DNA from: Luteimonas sp. J29
Lineage (GTDB): Bacteria; Pseudomonadota; Gammaproteobacteria; Xanthomonadales; Xanthomonadaceae
Reading direction: 5' to 3'
Assembly (NCBI RefSeq): GCF_000472505.1
Contig: NZ_AWZR01000006.1
Coordinates: 224,091 to 288,090, forward strand
Length of the DNA stretch: 64,000 bases
The notes beneath the pieces were generated by a model. It was given only the letters and a program-made list of their open reading frames with translations. It had not been told where the DNA came from and searched no databases. A program made the translations under genes and the position numbers. Positions 1-8,838 of the stretch are shown piece by piece (within the stretch, counting starts at the first letter, position 1; the number at the start of each line of letters is the position of its first letter).

Positions 1-486
1 CAGTGGTACGACGGCAGCTCGCGCCCGGGCTGGCTGACCATCCATCCGCTGCGCGAGCGCCTGGACGCCAAGGTCAACATGTCCTTCTACGCCCGCCGCC
101 AGCAGCACCTCGTGTTCGAGGCCTCCACCGCGCTGGAGCCGCCGGCGCCGGGCGTGGCCGCCGGCCTGGCCGCGTTCCAGGGCGACGACCACTGGTACTT
201 CCTGGGCGCGCGCCGCGACGGCGACCGGCTCGAGGTGTTCCTCGAGAAGAAGGCGGGCGAGGGCGATCCGGAGGTGGTGGCCACGCAGTCGATCGCAGCC
301 CCCGGCCAGCTCGTCCTGCACATCGAGGGCGACGAAGGCCGCTACGGCTTCGGCTTCGACGGCGGCGAGGGCGTGCAGTGGCTGGTGCGCGACGCCGACG
401 GCACGATCCTGAGCACCGACGTGGCCGGCGGTTTCATCGGCGCCACGCTCGGCCCCTACGCGCGCGACGAACGCGCCACGCAGTGA
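1..486 (+). CDS. Glycoside hydrolase family 43 protein, C-terminal part (5' end outside window)
   Basis: The reading frame is open from base 1, so only the last 161 residues are visible. They look like the C-terminal beta-sandwich domain of GH43 beta-xylosidases. The stretch with MSFYARRQQHLVFEAS resembles the ARRQQAFRIEA stretch of the complete GH43 enzyme at 12604-14202, and is followed by the same kind of aromatic-rich strands (HWYFLGARR). The catalytic five-bladed propeller is upstream and not seen. The likely role is release of xylose or arabinose from xylo-oligosaccharides. It ends 25 bases before the start of the GH3 gene, in the same direction, so the two are probably co-transcribed with uxuB. 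The substrate cannot be assigned from this fragment. Confidence 0.8.
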   Translation, partial: QWYDGSSRPGWLTIHPLRERLDAKVNMSFYARRQQHLVFEASTALEPPAPGVAAGLAAFQGDDHWYFLGARRDGDRLEVFLEKKAGEGDPEVVATQSIAAPGQLVLHIEGDEGRYGFGFDGGEGVQWLVRDADGTILSTDVAGGFIGATLGPYARDERATQ

Positions 487-511
487 CATGACCCCCGGGA
501 GGGACACGGAC

Positions 512-3250
512 ATGCAGGTACACCCGCCACAGGCATCCGCCCGCTGCACCGGACCGGCCCTGCGCCGGCTGGCGCGCGCGTGCGCCGCCACGCTCCTCGC
601 CGCGCTCCCGGTCGTTGCGCTCCAGGCCGACGACGGCGACCGCCCCTGGCTCGACGCCTCGCTCGGATTCGAGGAACGCGCCGCCGCGCTGGTGTCGCGG
701 ATGACGCTGGAGGAGAAGGCGGCGCAGATGCAGAACGACTCCCCGGCGATCGAACGCCTCGGGGTGCCGGAGTACGAATGGTGGAACGAGGCCCTGCACG
801 GCGTGGCCCGCGCCGGCGCCGCCACCGTGTTCCCGCAGGCGATCGGCATGGCCGCGACCTTCGACGTGCCGCTGATGGACCAGGTCGCCAGGACCATCAG
901 CGACGAGGCCCGCGCCAAGCACCACGAGGCCCTGCGCAACGGCCAGCACGGCCGCTACCAGGGCCTGACCTTCTGGTCGCCGAACATCAACATCTTCCGC
1001 GACCCGCGCTGGGGCCGCGGCCAGGAGACCTACGGCGAGGACCCGTTCCTCACCGCGCGCATGGGCGTGTCGTTCGTGCGCGGCCTGCAGGGCATGGATC
1101 CGCGCACCGGCGAGCCGCTCGACCCGGTGCACCGCAAGCTCGACGCCACCGCCAAGCATTTCGCCGTCCACAGCGGGCCCGAGGCCGACCGCCACACCTT
1201 CGACGTCCATCCCAGCCCGCGCGACCTGTGGGAGACCTACCTGCCGGCGTTCGAGGCACTGGTGAGGGAAGGGCGCGTCCAGGCGGTGATGGGCGCCTAC
1301 AACCGTGTCTACGGCGAATCGGCGAGTGCCAGCAAGCTGCTGCTGCGCGACATCCTGCGCGAGCAGTGGGGCTTCAAGGGCTACGTGATGTCCGACTGCT
1401 GGGCGATCGTGGACATCTGGGAGAACCACAGGATCGTCGCCACGCCCGAAGAGGCGGCAGCGCTGGCGGTGAAGAACGGCACCGAGCTCAACTGCGGCAG
1501 CACCTATGCCGAGCACCTGCCGGTGGCGGTGCGCAAGGGCCTGATCAGCGAAGCCGAGCTGGACGACGCGCTGACCCGGCTGATGACCACGCGCATGGAG
1601 CTGGGCATGTTCGACCCGCCCGGGTCCGTGCGCTGGGCGGACATCCCGTACGAGGTCAACCAGGCGCCGGAACACGACGCGCTGGCGCGGCGCGTGGCGC
1701 AGGAGTCCATCGTGCTGCTGAAGAACGACGGCGTGCTGCCGCTGTCGAAGGACATCCGCCGGCTGGCCGTGATCGGTCCGACCGCGGACGACACCATGGC
1801 CCTGCTCGGCAACTACTACGGCACGCCGGCCGATCCGGTCACGGTGCTGCGCGGCATCCGCGAAGCGGCGCCGGGCGTGGAGGTGGTGTACGCGCGCGGC
1901 GTGGACCTGGTGGAGGGACGCGAGGACCCGGCGGCCACGCCGCTGATCGAGCCGCAGTACCTGCGTCCCGGCACCGGCACCAACGAACGCGGCCTGCGTG
2001 GCGAGTACTTCCGCAACAAGGACCTGGCCGGCGAACCGGTGCTGGTGCGCGTGGATGCGCAGATCGGCTTCCGCTGGGACCGCGGCTCGCCCACCGACAA
2101 CCTGATGGCGCGCGGCGAGGCCGGTCCGGACAACGCGGTGCCCAACGACGGCTTCAGCATCCGCTGGAGCGGCCAGCTGCTGCCGCCGGTGAGCGGACGC
2201 TATCGCCTCGAGGCCGGCGCCAACGACGGCTTCCGCCTGTACCTGGATGGCGAGCTGCTGCTCGACCGCTGGGAGGACGCCGAGCGCCTGCGCGCGGACT
2301 CGGTCGAGGTGGACCTCGAGGGCGGCCGGGCCTACGACATCCGCCTGGAGTACTACGAGCACGAGCGCGACGCGGCGGTGCGCCTGGCCTGGGACCTGCC
2401 CGGCGCGAAGCCGCCGTTCGAGGAGGCGATGGAGGCCGCGCGCAGCGCCGATGCGATCGTCTTCGTCGGCGGGCTGACCGGCGACGTCGAGGGCGAGGAG
2501 ATGAAGGTCGACTTCCCGGGCTTCGCCGGCGGCGACCGCACCGACATCCGCCTGCCCGCGACGCAGCAGCGGCTGCTCGAGGCGCTGCACGCCACCGGCA
2601 AGCCGGTGGTGCTGGTGCTGACCACCGGCTCCGCGCTGGGCATCGACTGGGCGAAGGACCACCTGCCCGCGATCCTCGTCGCCTGGTATCCGGGGCAGCG
2701 CGGCGGCAATGCCGTGGCCGACGTCCTGTTCGGCGACCACAACCCGGCCGGCCGCCTGCCGGTGACCTTCTACAAGGCCGACGAACCGCTGCCCGCGTTC
2801 GACGACTACGCCATGGAGGGCCGGACCTACCGGTACTTCCGCGGCGAGCCGCTGTATCCGTTCGGCCATGGCCTGTCGTACACGACGTTCGAGTACGGTG
2901 ACGTGCGGCTCGACCGTGCGTCGGTCGATGCCGGTGGCCGGGTCACCGCCACCGTCAGCGTGCGCAACGGCGGCACGCGCGCCGGCGACGAAGTGGTGCA
3001 GCTGTACCTGCGGGCGCTGGAACCGAAGCGTCCGCGCGCGATCCGTGAACTGCGCGGGTTCGAGCGGATCCACCTGGCGCCGGGCGAGTCGCGCGAGGTC
3101 ACCTTCACCTTTGCGCCGGAGAAGGACCTGCGCCACTACGACGAGCAGGCCGGCGCCTACGCCGTCGATCCGGGCCGCTACCTGGTGGAAGTGGGCGCCT
3201 CCAGCGCCGACATCCGCGCCAGCGCCGAGGTGGAGGTGCGCGCGCCGTGA
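512..3250 (+). CDS. Glycoside hydrolase family 3 beta-glycosidase with PA14 insert (likely beta-xylosidase or beta-glucosidase)
   Basis: The 912-residue protein starts at ATG 512, preceded by GGGAGGGA at 496-503; an in-frame ATG at 488 lacks such a site. An N-terminal signal peptide (LLAALPVVALQA) suggests a periplasmic or exported enzyme. The order is GH3 N-terminal TIM barrel, GH3 C-terminal domain interrupted by a PA14 domain (from about GLRGEYFRNKDLAGEPV to the YEHERDAAVRLAWDLP stretch), then a fibronectin-III-like domain (FGHGLSYTTFEY onward). The catalytic nucleophile is Asp295 in the VMSDCWA motif. PA14 inserts in GH3 enzymes shape substrate specificity. Context (GH43 upstream, xylan genes downstream) favours xylo-oligosaccharides, but beta-glucosidase activity is possible. 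The stop codon overlaps the GTG start of the next gene. Confidence 0.9.
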   Translation: MQVHPPQASARCTGPALRRLARACAATLLAALPVVALQADDGDRPWLDASLGFEERAAALVSRMTLEEKAAQMQNDSPAIERLGVPEYEWWNEALHGVARAGAATVFPQAIGMAATFDVPLMDQVARTISDEARAKHHEALRNGQHGRYQGLTFWSPNINIFRDPRWGRGQETYGEDPFLTARMGVSFVRGLQGMDPRTGEPLDPVHRKLDATAKHFAVHSGPEADRHTFDVHPSPRDLWETYLPAFEALVREGRVQAVMGAYNRVYGESASASKLLLRDILREQWGFKGYVMSDCWAIVDIWENHRIVATPEEAAALAVKNGTELNCGSTYAEHLPVAVRKGLISEAELDDALTRLMTTRMELGMFDPPGSVRWADIPYEVNQAPEHDALARRVAQESIVLLKNDGVLPLSKDIRRLAVIGPTADDTMALLGNYYGTPADPVTVLRGIREAAPGVEVVYARGVDLVEGREDPAATPLIEPQYLRPGTGTNERGLRGEYFRNKDLAGEPVLVRVDAQIGFRWDRGSPTDNLMARGEAGPDNAVPNDGFSIRWSGQLLPPVSGRYRLEAGANDGFRLYLDGELLLDRWEDAERLRADSVEVDLEGGRAYDIRLEYYEHERDAAVRLAWDLPGAKPPFEEAMEAARSADAIVFVGGLTGDVEGEEMKVDFPGFAGGDRTDIRLPATQQRLLEALHATGKPVVLVLTTGSALGIDWAKDHLPAILVAWYPGQRGGNAVADVLFGDHNPAGRLPVTFYKADEPLPAFDDYAMEGRTYRYFRGEPLYPFGHGLSYTTFEYGDVRLDRASVDAGGRVTATVSVRNGGTRAGDEVVQLYLRALEPKRPRAIRELRGFERIHLAPGESREVTFTFAPEKDLRHYDEQAGAYAVDPGRYLVEVGASSADIRASAEVEVRAP

Positions 3251-4764
3251 ACAGCGTGTGGCCCATCGCGCACGACGGCGGAGCCGCGACCGGGCCGGCG
3301 GCGCGGCTGTCGCCGGCCACCCTTCCGGGCCTGCCGGCCTCCGTGCAGCGACCCGGGTACGACCGCGACGCCACCCGCATCGGCATCGTCCATTTCGGCC
3401 CCGGCGCGTTCCACCGCGCCCACCAGGCGGTGTACGTCGACGACCTGCTGGCGCACGACCCGGGCTGGGCGGTCTGCGCGGTGTCGCTGCGCAGCCCCGA
3501 CGTGCGCGACGCGCTGCAGCCGCAGGACGGCCTGTACACGCTCGCGCTGCTGGGCGAGCGCCCCTCGCTGCGGGTGATCGGCTCGATCCGGGAGGTGCTG
3601 TGCGCGCCGCAGCAGCGCCGCGCGGTGATGTCGCGGCTGGTCGATCCCGACGTGCGCCTGGTGACGCTCACCATCACCGAGAAGGGCTACTGCCTGTCGG
3701 CCGACGGCATCGACGCGGCGCACCCCGACGTCAGCCGCGACCTGGTCCAGCCCGAGCAGCCGATCACCGCCATCGGCTGGCTGGTCGCCGGCCTGCGCGA
3801 GCGCCGCGAGCGCGGACTGGCACCCTACACCGTGCTCAGCTGCGACAACCTGGCCGACAACGGCGGCCGCCTGCGCCGCGCGGTGCTCGACTACGCGCGC
3901 CGCGTCGATCGCGGCCTGGCCGGCTGGATCGAGGACCACGTCGGCTTCCCGCGCTCGATGGTGGACAGCATCACGCCGGCCACCGACGATGCGCTGCGCG
4001 CGCAGGTCGCATCCGCGCTCGGCGTGGAGGATGCCTGGCCCGTGCAGCGCGAAGCGTATGCGCAGTGGGTGGTGGAGGACGACTTCCGCGCCGGACGTCC
4101 CCCGTTCGAACGCGTGGGCGTGGTGATCAGCAGCGAGGTCGAGGGCTGGGACCGGGCCAAGTTGCGCCTGCTCAACGCGCCGCACTCGGCGCTGGCCTAC
4201 CTGGGTTCGCTGATGGGCATGGGCACCGTGGCCGAGGCGATGCGCGAACCGGTGCTGGCCGGTTTCATCGAGCGGCTGATGCGCGAGGACATCCTGCCGA
4301 CGCTGACGCTTCCGGTCGGGTTCGATCCGGACGCCTACATCGGTGCGGTGCTCGCGCGCTTCCGCAACCCGGCCATCGCCCACCTGCTGTCGCAGATCGC
4401 CTGGGACGGCTCGCAGAAGCTGCCGGTGCGGGTGCTGGGCACGATGGCCGATGGGCTGGGCAAGGACGGACGCGTCGACCGCCTTGCCCTGGTCGTCGCC
4501 GGCTGGCTGCACTTCGTCGTCCGGCAGGCGCGTGCGGGGGACGCGCTGTCCGATCCGATGTCCGCGCAGCTGCTCCGGATCGGCGCGGCCGCCACCGGCG
4601 ACGCCGCGCACGATGTCGCCGGCTTCCTCGCCCTGGAGTCCGTGTTCGGCGCGCTGGCTGCCGATGCGCGCTTCGTCGCGGCCGTGCGCGAGGCCTACGC
4701 TGCGCTCGGCGACGGAGGTCCGACGGCGGTGGCGCGTGCGCTCACCGCCGCCGTGCAGGCCTAG
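3247..4764 (+). CDS. uxuB: Mannitol dehydrogenase family protein, probable D-mannonate oxidoreductase (fructuronate reductase)
   Basis: This 505-residue NAD-dependent polyol dehydrogenase should interconvert D-fructuronate and D-mannonate in glucuronate catabolism. The Rossmann motif IGIVHFGPGAFHRAHQA lies at about residues 42-58. Family motifs DNLADNGGRLRR, FPRSMVDSITP and the catalytic-lysine segment AKLRLLNAPHSALAYLG are all present. Length is typical. The start is GTG at 3247, overlapping the GH3 stop (GTGA), which implies translational coupling. It fits the uxaC gene at 18361-19782, which makes fructuronate. Mannonate dehydratase, the next enzyme, is not in the window. The family also contains mannitol and arabinitol dehydrogenases, so the substrate rests on context. 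Its TAG stop shares three bases with the stop of the convergent lactonase gene. Confidence 0.85.
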   Translation: MNSVWPIAHDGGAATGPAARLSPATLPGLPASVQRPGYDRDATRIGIVHFGPGAFHRAHQAVYVDDLLAHDPGWAVCAVSLRSPDVRDALQPQDGLYTLALLGERPSLRVIGSIREVLCAPQQRRAVMSRLVDPDVRLVTLTITEKGYCLSADGIDAAHPDVSRDLVQPEQPITAIGWLVAGLRERRERGLAPYTVLSCDNLADNGGRLRRAVLDYARRVDRGLAGWIEDHVGFPRSMVDSITPATDDALRAQVASALGVEDAWPVQREAYAQWVVEDDFRAGRPPFERVGVVISSEVEGWDRAKLRLLNAPHSALAYLGSLMGMGTVAEAMREPVLAGFIERLMREDILPTLTLPVGFDPDAYIGAVLARFRNPAIAHLLSQIAWDGSQKLPVRVLGTMADGLGKDGRVDRLALVVAGWLHFVVRQARAGDALSDPMSAQLLRIGAAATGDAAHDVAGFLALESVFGALAADARFVAAVREAYAALGDGGPTAVARALTAAVQA

Positions 4765-5849
4765 CCTTGGAAACCGAGGCCTGCCAGCTTCAGCCGCACC
4801 CGCGCCAGGAACCGGTGCGAGGTCATGTACAGCGAGCGGCCGTCGTCGCCGAACGCGCAGTTGGCGATCGCGCTGCCGGTCTCGATCCGGCCCAGGCGGG
4901 TGCCGTCGGGCGCGAACACCAGCACGCCGCCGGGGCCGGTGGCGAAGATCGTGCCGTCGGCCGCCACGGCAATGCCGTCGGGCAGGCCGGGCGCGTCGTC
5001 GCCGGCGAGGTCGGAGGCATCGGCGAACTGGCGGCGTTCGACCACGTCGCCGGCGGCGTCGAGCGTGTAGGCGATCCACACCGGGTGGTCCGGGTCGGAG
5101 TTCGCGACGTACAGCGTGTTGCCGTCGGGCGAGAGCGCGACGCCATTGGGGCGGGTGAGGCTGTCGTCGACCAGGTGCACGGCGCCATCGGCGTCGATCC
5201 GGTACACGCCGTTGTGCGGCAGCTCCTTCGCCGGCGACTCGTCGAAATCCTTGAGGCCGTACGGCGGGTCGGTGAAGAACACCGATCCATCGGCGCGCGC
5301 GACCACGTCGTTGGGGCTGTTGAAACGCTTGCCGCCGAAGCGGTCGGCGAGGGTGGTGCGCGACTTGTCGCCCGGGTCGAAGCGCGCGACGACGCGCGTG
5401 CCCGAGTCGGCCAGCAGCACGCTGCCGGCGCTTTCGGCGAACAGGCCATTGGCGCCGGCCTCGCGCAGTTCCTCCAGCGGCGGGCCGTCGTAGCCCGAGG
5501 GCTCGAGGAACACCGAAAGGCCGTCCGATTCGGACCAGCGGTACATCCGGTTCTCGGGCACGTCGTTGAACAGCAGGTATCCGCCGTCGGCGACCCAGGC
5601 CGGGCCTTCCGACCAGGTGAAGGTGTCGACGGTGAGCTTCTCGATGCGCGCGTCGGCCTCGACCACGTCGGCGAACGCGGCATCCCACGCGGCCAGCCGG
5701 CCGACGGCTTCGAACGCCGACTGCGCGGCAGCTTCGCGATCGGCCCCTGCGGTGGCGCCAGCCGGGTCCGCGTTCGCGCCCTGCTGGGGCGAGCACGCGG
5801 CGAGGGCGGCGACGAGCGCGGCAGGGAGCAACGTGGGCATCAGTCGCAT
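4761..5849 (-). CDS. SMP-30/gluconolactonase-family lipoprotein (probable sugar lactonase, xylonolactonase candidate)
   Basis: The 362-residue six-bladed propeller carries SMP-30 family signatures: WSEGPAWVADGGYLLFND with the metal-binding Glu, NSPNDVVARADGSVFFTDPP with the ligand Asn, and GLPDGIAVAADGTIF. The N-terminus MRLMPTLLPAALVAALAAC is a lipoprotein signal with Cys19 as the lipidated residue, so the enzyme should sit outside the cytoplasm. Start 5849 is chosen because AAGGA lies seven bases upstream; ATG 5855 is an alternative. Expected reaction: hydrolysis of an aldonolactone such as D-xylono-1,4-lactone. It is divergent from the xylonate-pathway genes, with a palindrome between them. 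A gluconolactonase or other lactonase cannot be excluded. Confidence 0.8.
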   Translation of the reverse strand: MRLMPTLLPAALVAALAACSPQQGANADPAGATAGADREAAAQSAFEAVGRLAAWDAAFADVVEADARIEKLTVDTFTWSEGPAWVADGGYLLFNDVPENRMYRWSESDGLSVFLEPSGYDGPPLEELREAGANGLFAESAGSVLLADSGTRVVARFDPGDKSRTTLADRFGGKRFNSPNDVVARADGSVFFTDPPYGLKDFDESPAKELPHNGVYRIDADGAVHLVDDSLTRPNGVALSPDGNTLYVANSDPDHPVWIAYTLDAAGDVVERRQFADASDLAGDDAPGLPDGIAVAADGTIFATGPGGVLVFAPDGTRLGRIETGSAIANCAFGDDGRSLYMTSHRFLARVRLKLAGLGFQG

Positions 5850-5916
5850 CGGCATGTCCTTGGAAGTGGCGGCCGCGTGATCATAGCCGCTGCGTGCGGT
5901 GCAACGCGGCGCCGGC

Positions 5917-5936
5917 GCGGTTGCAGGCGCAACCGC
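5917..5936. promoter_or_regulatory. Palindromic candidate operator between divergent lactonase and FAH genes
   Basis: Arms GCGGTTGC and GCAACCGC are exact inverted repeats of 8 bases separated by AGGC. The site is the most symmetric element in the 188-base divergent intergenic region, 67 bases from one start codon and 101 from the other. It could be an operator for a dimeric regulator such as a GntR or LacI protein that controls both directions. A hairpin in the FAH leader RNA is the alternative; no U-tract follows, so termination is unlikely. Confidence 0.45.
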
Positions 5937-6037
5937 CATCACGCATCCCGCCTTCGATCCACTATCGTGGCGGCTGCCGCCCGCGTGTCCGGCAACCGTC
6001 ACGCACGCCGCCATTTCCTTGCCACGGAAACTTCCGC

Positions 6038-6856
6038 ATGCACAGCCTGCTGACCCGCCATGCCACGACCGGGGGCCCCCGCTGGGCGCTCGACGGCCGC
6101 TACCTGCCGCAGGACTTCACCCTCTCGCGCTGGCTTGGCGGTCCCACTGCCGGTGCACGCGACGCGCTCGTCGCCTTGCCACTGGGCGAAGCCGCGGACG
6201 CGCCGCTGCTGGCACCCGTCGAAGACCACCAGGAAGTGTGGGCCAGCGGCGTCACCTACCTGAGCAGCCGCATGGCACGCGAAGCCGAATCGCAGACCGC
6301 GGACGTCTACCAGCGCGTGTACGGCGCCGACCGTCCCGAGCTGTTCTTCAAGGCCAACGGCTGGCGCGTCGCCGGCCACGGCGCGCCGATCCGCGTGCGC
6401 GCGGACAGCCAGTGGGACGTGCCCGAACCGGAACTGGTGCTGGTGATCGGCGCCGACGGCGGCATCGTCGGCTACACCACCGGCAACGACGTGTCCTCGC
6501 GCAGCATCGAAGGCGAGAACCCGCTGTACCTCCCGCAGGCCAAGGTCTACGACGGCAGCTGCGCGATCGGCCCCGGCATCCGCCTGTGCGACGCGGCGGG
6601 CATGCGCGACCTCGCGGTGGCGCTCGACATCCTGCGCGACGGCGCCAGCGTCTTCTCCGGTGCCACCCGCACCTCGCAGATCAAGCGCGGCCTGGAGGAA
6701 CTGGCCGGCTGGCTGCTGCGCGAACTGCGCCAGCCCCGTGGCGCGTTCCTCTTCACCGGCACGGGCATCGTGCCGGGCGAGGATTTCACCCTGCGTTCCG
6801 GCGACGTCGTCCGCATCGATATCGACGGACTCACCCTGGAGAACCCCGTGTCATGA
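6038..6856 (+). CDS. Fumarylacetoacetate hydrolase-fold protein, probable 2-keto-3-deoxy-D-xylonate dehydratase
   Basis: This 272-residue FAH-fold enzyme resembles the bacterial and archaeal 2-keto-3-deoxy-pentonate dehydratases of the Weimberg pathway: EVWASGVTYLSSRMAREAES near residue 65, then PEPELVLVIGADGGIVGYTTGNDVSSR with acidic metal ligands, and a C-terminal GTGIVPGEDFTLRSGDVV. The proposed reaction converts 2-keto-3-deoxy-D-xylonate to alpha-ketoglutarate semialdehyde, the substrate of the next gene product. ATG 6038 is chosen because upstream in-frame sequence lacks family similarity; the ribosome site is weak. The stop overlaps the aldehyde dehydrogenase start (ATGA). Related family members act on L-arabinose- or fucose-derived acids, so stereospecificity is inferred from neighbours. 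Confidence 0.8.
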   Translation: MHSLLTRHATTGGPRWALDGRYLPQDFTLSRWLGGPTAGARDALVALPLGEAADAPLLAPVEDHQEVWASGVTYLSSRMAREAESQTADVYQRVYGADRPELFFKANGWRVAGHGAPIRVRADSQWDVPEPELVLVIGADGGIVGYTTGNDVSSRSIEGENPLYLPQAKVYDGSCAIGPGIRLCDAAGMRDLAVALDILRDGASVFSGATRTSQIKRGLEELAGWLLRELRQPRGAFLFTGTGIVPGEDFTLRSGDVVRIDIDGLTLENPVS

Positions 6857-8451
6857 GTACCTCCCCCGACCTGCAACCGATCCTGCTCGACGGCGCCTGG
6901 CGCCCCTCGCGCTCTTCCGGAAGCTTCCACGCCTGGAACCCCATCACCGGCGAGGCCATCGACGACCACCACTACCCGATCTCGGGCTGGGAGGACATCG
7001 AGGCCATGCTCGAGGCGGGCAGGGAGGCGGCAGTGCAGATGGCCCGCCTGCCGGCCGACGCGATCGCCGGATTCCTGGAGCGTTACGCCGACGCCATCGA
7101 AGCGCGCGCCGAAGCGCTGATCGAATCCGCGCATCGCGAGACCGGCCTGCCGGTGGAGCCGCGCCTGCGCAACGCCGAGCTGCCGCGCACCACCGGCCAG
7201 CTGCGCCAGGCGGCGAAGGCCGCGCGCGACGGCAGCTGGCGCCGCGCCACCATCGACACCGCGGCCGGGCTGCGCTCGATCCACGCGCCGCTGGGCGGCC
7301 CGGTGGTGGTGTTCGGCCCGAACAACTTCCCGTATGCGTTCAACGGCATCGCCGGTGGCGACTTCGCCGCCGCGGTCGCGGCCGGCAACCCGGTCATCGC
7401 CAAGGCGCATCCGTCGCATCCACGCACTTCGGTACTGCTCGCCGAAGCCGCGCTCGAAGCCGCGCAGGCCGCAGGCCTGCCCTCGGGCGCGGTGCAGATG
7501 TTCTACCGCTGCCCGGGCGAGCTCGGCCTGCGCCTGGTCGCCGATCCGCGCGTCGGCGCGGTGGCCTTCACCGGCGGCCGCCCGACCGGCATGAAGCTCA
7601 AGGCCGCGGCCGACGCGGTGGGCAAGCCGATCTACCTGGAAATGTCGAGCGTCAACCCGGTGTTCGTGCTGCCAGGCGCGCTGCGCGAGCGCGGCGCCGC
7701 AATCGCCGCCGAGCTTCACGGCTCCTGTGCGATGGGCGCGGGCCAGTTCTGCACCAAGCCGGGCATCAGCGTGGTCGAGAAGAGCGACGAGGCCGAAGCG
7801 TTCGTCGAGGAGTTGCGGCGGCTGGCGCAGGCGGCCAGGCCGGGCGTGCTGCTCTCGCCGCAGGCGCCGAAGGACATCGCCGCGACGGTGGCGCAACTGC
7901 GTGAGGCGGGCGCGGAGCTGCTGGCCGGCGGCGCCGTCGCCGACGAGGTCCCGGGGTTCGCGTTCCAGCCGACGCTGCTGCGGGCTTCGGGCAAGGCGTT
8001 CCTGGCCAATCCCGAAGCGCTGCAGTCCGAGGCCTTCGGCCACGTGCACCTGGTGGTGGTCGCCGCGTCCTGCGCCGAAATGGTGCAGGTGGCCGAGGCG
8101 ATGGAAGGCAACCTCACCGGCACGATCTACAGCCACACCGACGGCTCGGACGATGCGGCCTACGACACGCTCGCGCCGGTGCTGCGCACGCGCGTCGGCC
8201 GCCTGCTCAACGACAAGATGCCCACCGGCGTCGCGGTAAGCCCGGCGATGAACCACGGCGGCCCGTTCCCGGCCACCGGCCATCCGGGCTTCACCGCGGT
8301 GGGCATCCCGGCGTCGCTGGTCCGCTTCTCGGCCCTGCACAGCTACGACAACGTGCGCCCGCACCGCCTGCCTGCCGAGCTGCAGGACAGGAATCCGGGT
8401 GGCCGCCTGTGGCGCCTCGTGGACGGCGAGTGGACCACGCGTGACGTCTGA
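6853..8451 (+). CDS. Aldehyde dehydrogenase (NADP+), probable alpha-ketoglutarate semialdehyde (2,5-dioxovalerate) dehydrogenase
   Basis: The 532-residue enzyme belongs to the KGSA dehydrogenase branch of the aldehyde dehydrogenase superfamily. NNFPYAFNGIAGGDFAAAVAAG (cut here to its core NNFPYAFN) is the cofactor segment, FTGGRPTG replaces the usual GSTxxG motif, Glu263 lies in YLEMSSVNP, and the catalytic Cys300 lies in AGQFCTKPG. The proposed reaction oxidises alpha-ketoglutarate semialdehyde to alpha-ketoglutarate with NAD(P)+, delivering pentose carbon to the TCA cycle. The start overlaps the FAH gene stop by ATGA, so expression is coupled. A 387-base stretch of hairpin repeats separates it from the dehydratase gene downstream. 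Confidence in the family is high; the substrate follows from the operon. Confidence 0.88.
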   Translation: MSTSPDLQPILLDGAWRPSRSSGSFHAWNPITGEAIDDHHYPISGWEDIEAMLEAGREAAVQMARLPADAIAGFLERYADAIEARAEALIESAHRETGLPVEPRLRNAELPRTTGQLRQAAKAARDGSWRRATIDTAAGLRSIHAPLGGPVVVFGPNNFPYAFNGIAGGDFAAAVAAGNPVIAKAHPSHPRTSVLLAEAALEAAQAAGLPSGAVQMFYRCPGELGLRLVADPRVGAVAFTGGRPTGMKLKAAADAVGKPIYLEMSSVNPVFVLPGALRERGAAIAAELHGSCAMGAGQFCTKPGISVVEKSDEAEAFVEELRRLAQAARPGVLLSPQAPKDIAATVAQLREAGAELLAGGAVADEVPGFAFQPTLLRASGKAFLANPEALQSEAFGHVHLVVVAASCAEMVQVAEAMEGNLTGTIYSHTDGSDDAAYDTLAPVLRTRVGRLLNDKMPTGVAVSPAMNHGGPFPATGHPGFTAVGIPASLVRFSALHSYDNVRPHRLPAELQDRNPGGRLWRLVDGEWTTRDV

Positions 8452-8838
8452 TCGGACCCGTGCCTGCTCCTTCCCCCGCGCGCGGGGGAGGGCCTGGGTG
8501 GCGCCCCCGCGGCGCACCAGGCTGCGTGTGCCGCCAGGCGTCCCTTGCCCCCATCCCAGCCTTCCCCCGCAGGCGGGGGAAGGGGTGCGCCTGCGCCGTG
8601 CATGCAGGCATGTGGACGCGCGGCTGCGTGATCCCCGGCCCCTGACCGCAGATCGCGCCCGTGCCTGCTCCCTCCCCCGCCTGCGGGGGAGCGCCGGGGT
8701 GGGGGCACCCCCGCGGTGCATGAGGCTGCGTGCGTCGCCAGGCGTCCCTTGCCCCCATCCCGACTTTCCCCTGCGCGCGGGGGAAGGGGCCTGCGCACGC
8801 CTTGCGTGCCGGACGGCCACCCACGTGGATCGCCGCGC
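8452..8838. repeat. Gene-free stretch holding two copies of a hairpin-rich intergenic repeat
   Basis: Two diverged copies, starting near 8456 and 8657 (period about 200 bases), each contain two G/C hairpins. One begins with TGCCTGCTCC and has a core of the type CCCCCGCGCGCGGGGG. The other follows TTGCCCCCATCCC and has a core of the type CTTCCCCCGCAGGCGGGGGAAG. The same hairpin families recur at 19845-20190. They look like dispersed palindromic (REP-like) elements and could affect transcript stability between the aldehyde dehydrogenase and dehydratase genes. No convincing ORF is present. Confidence 0.8.
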
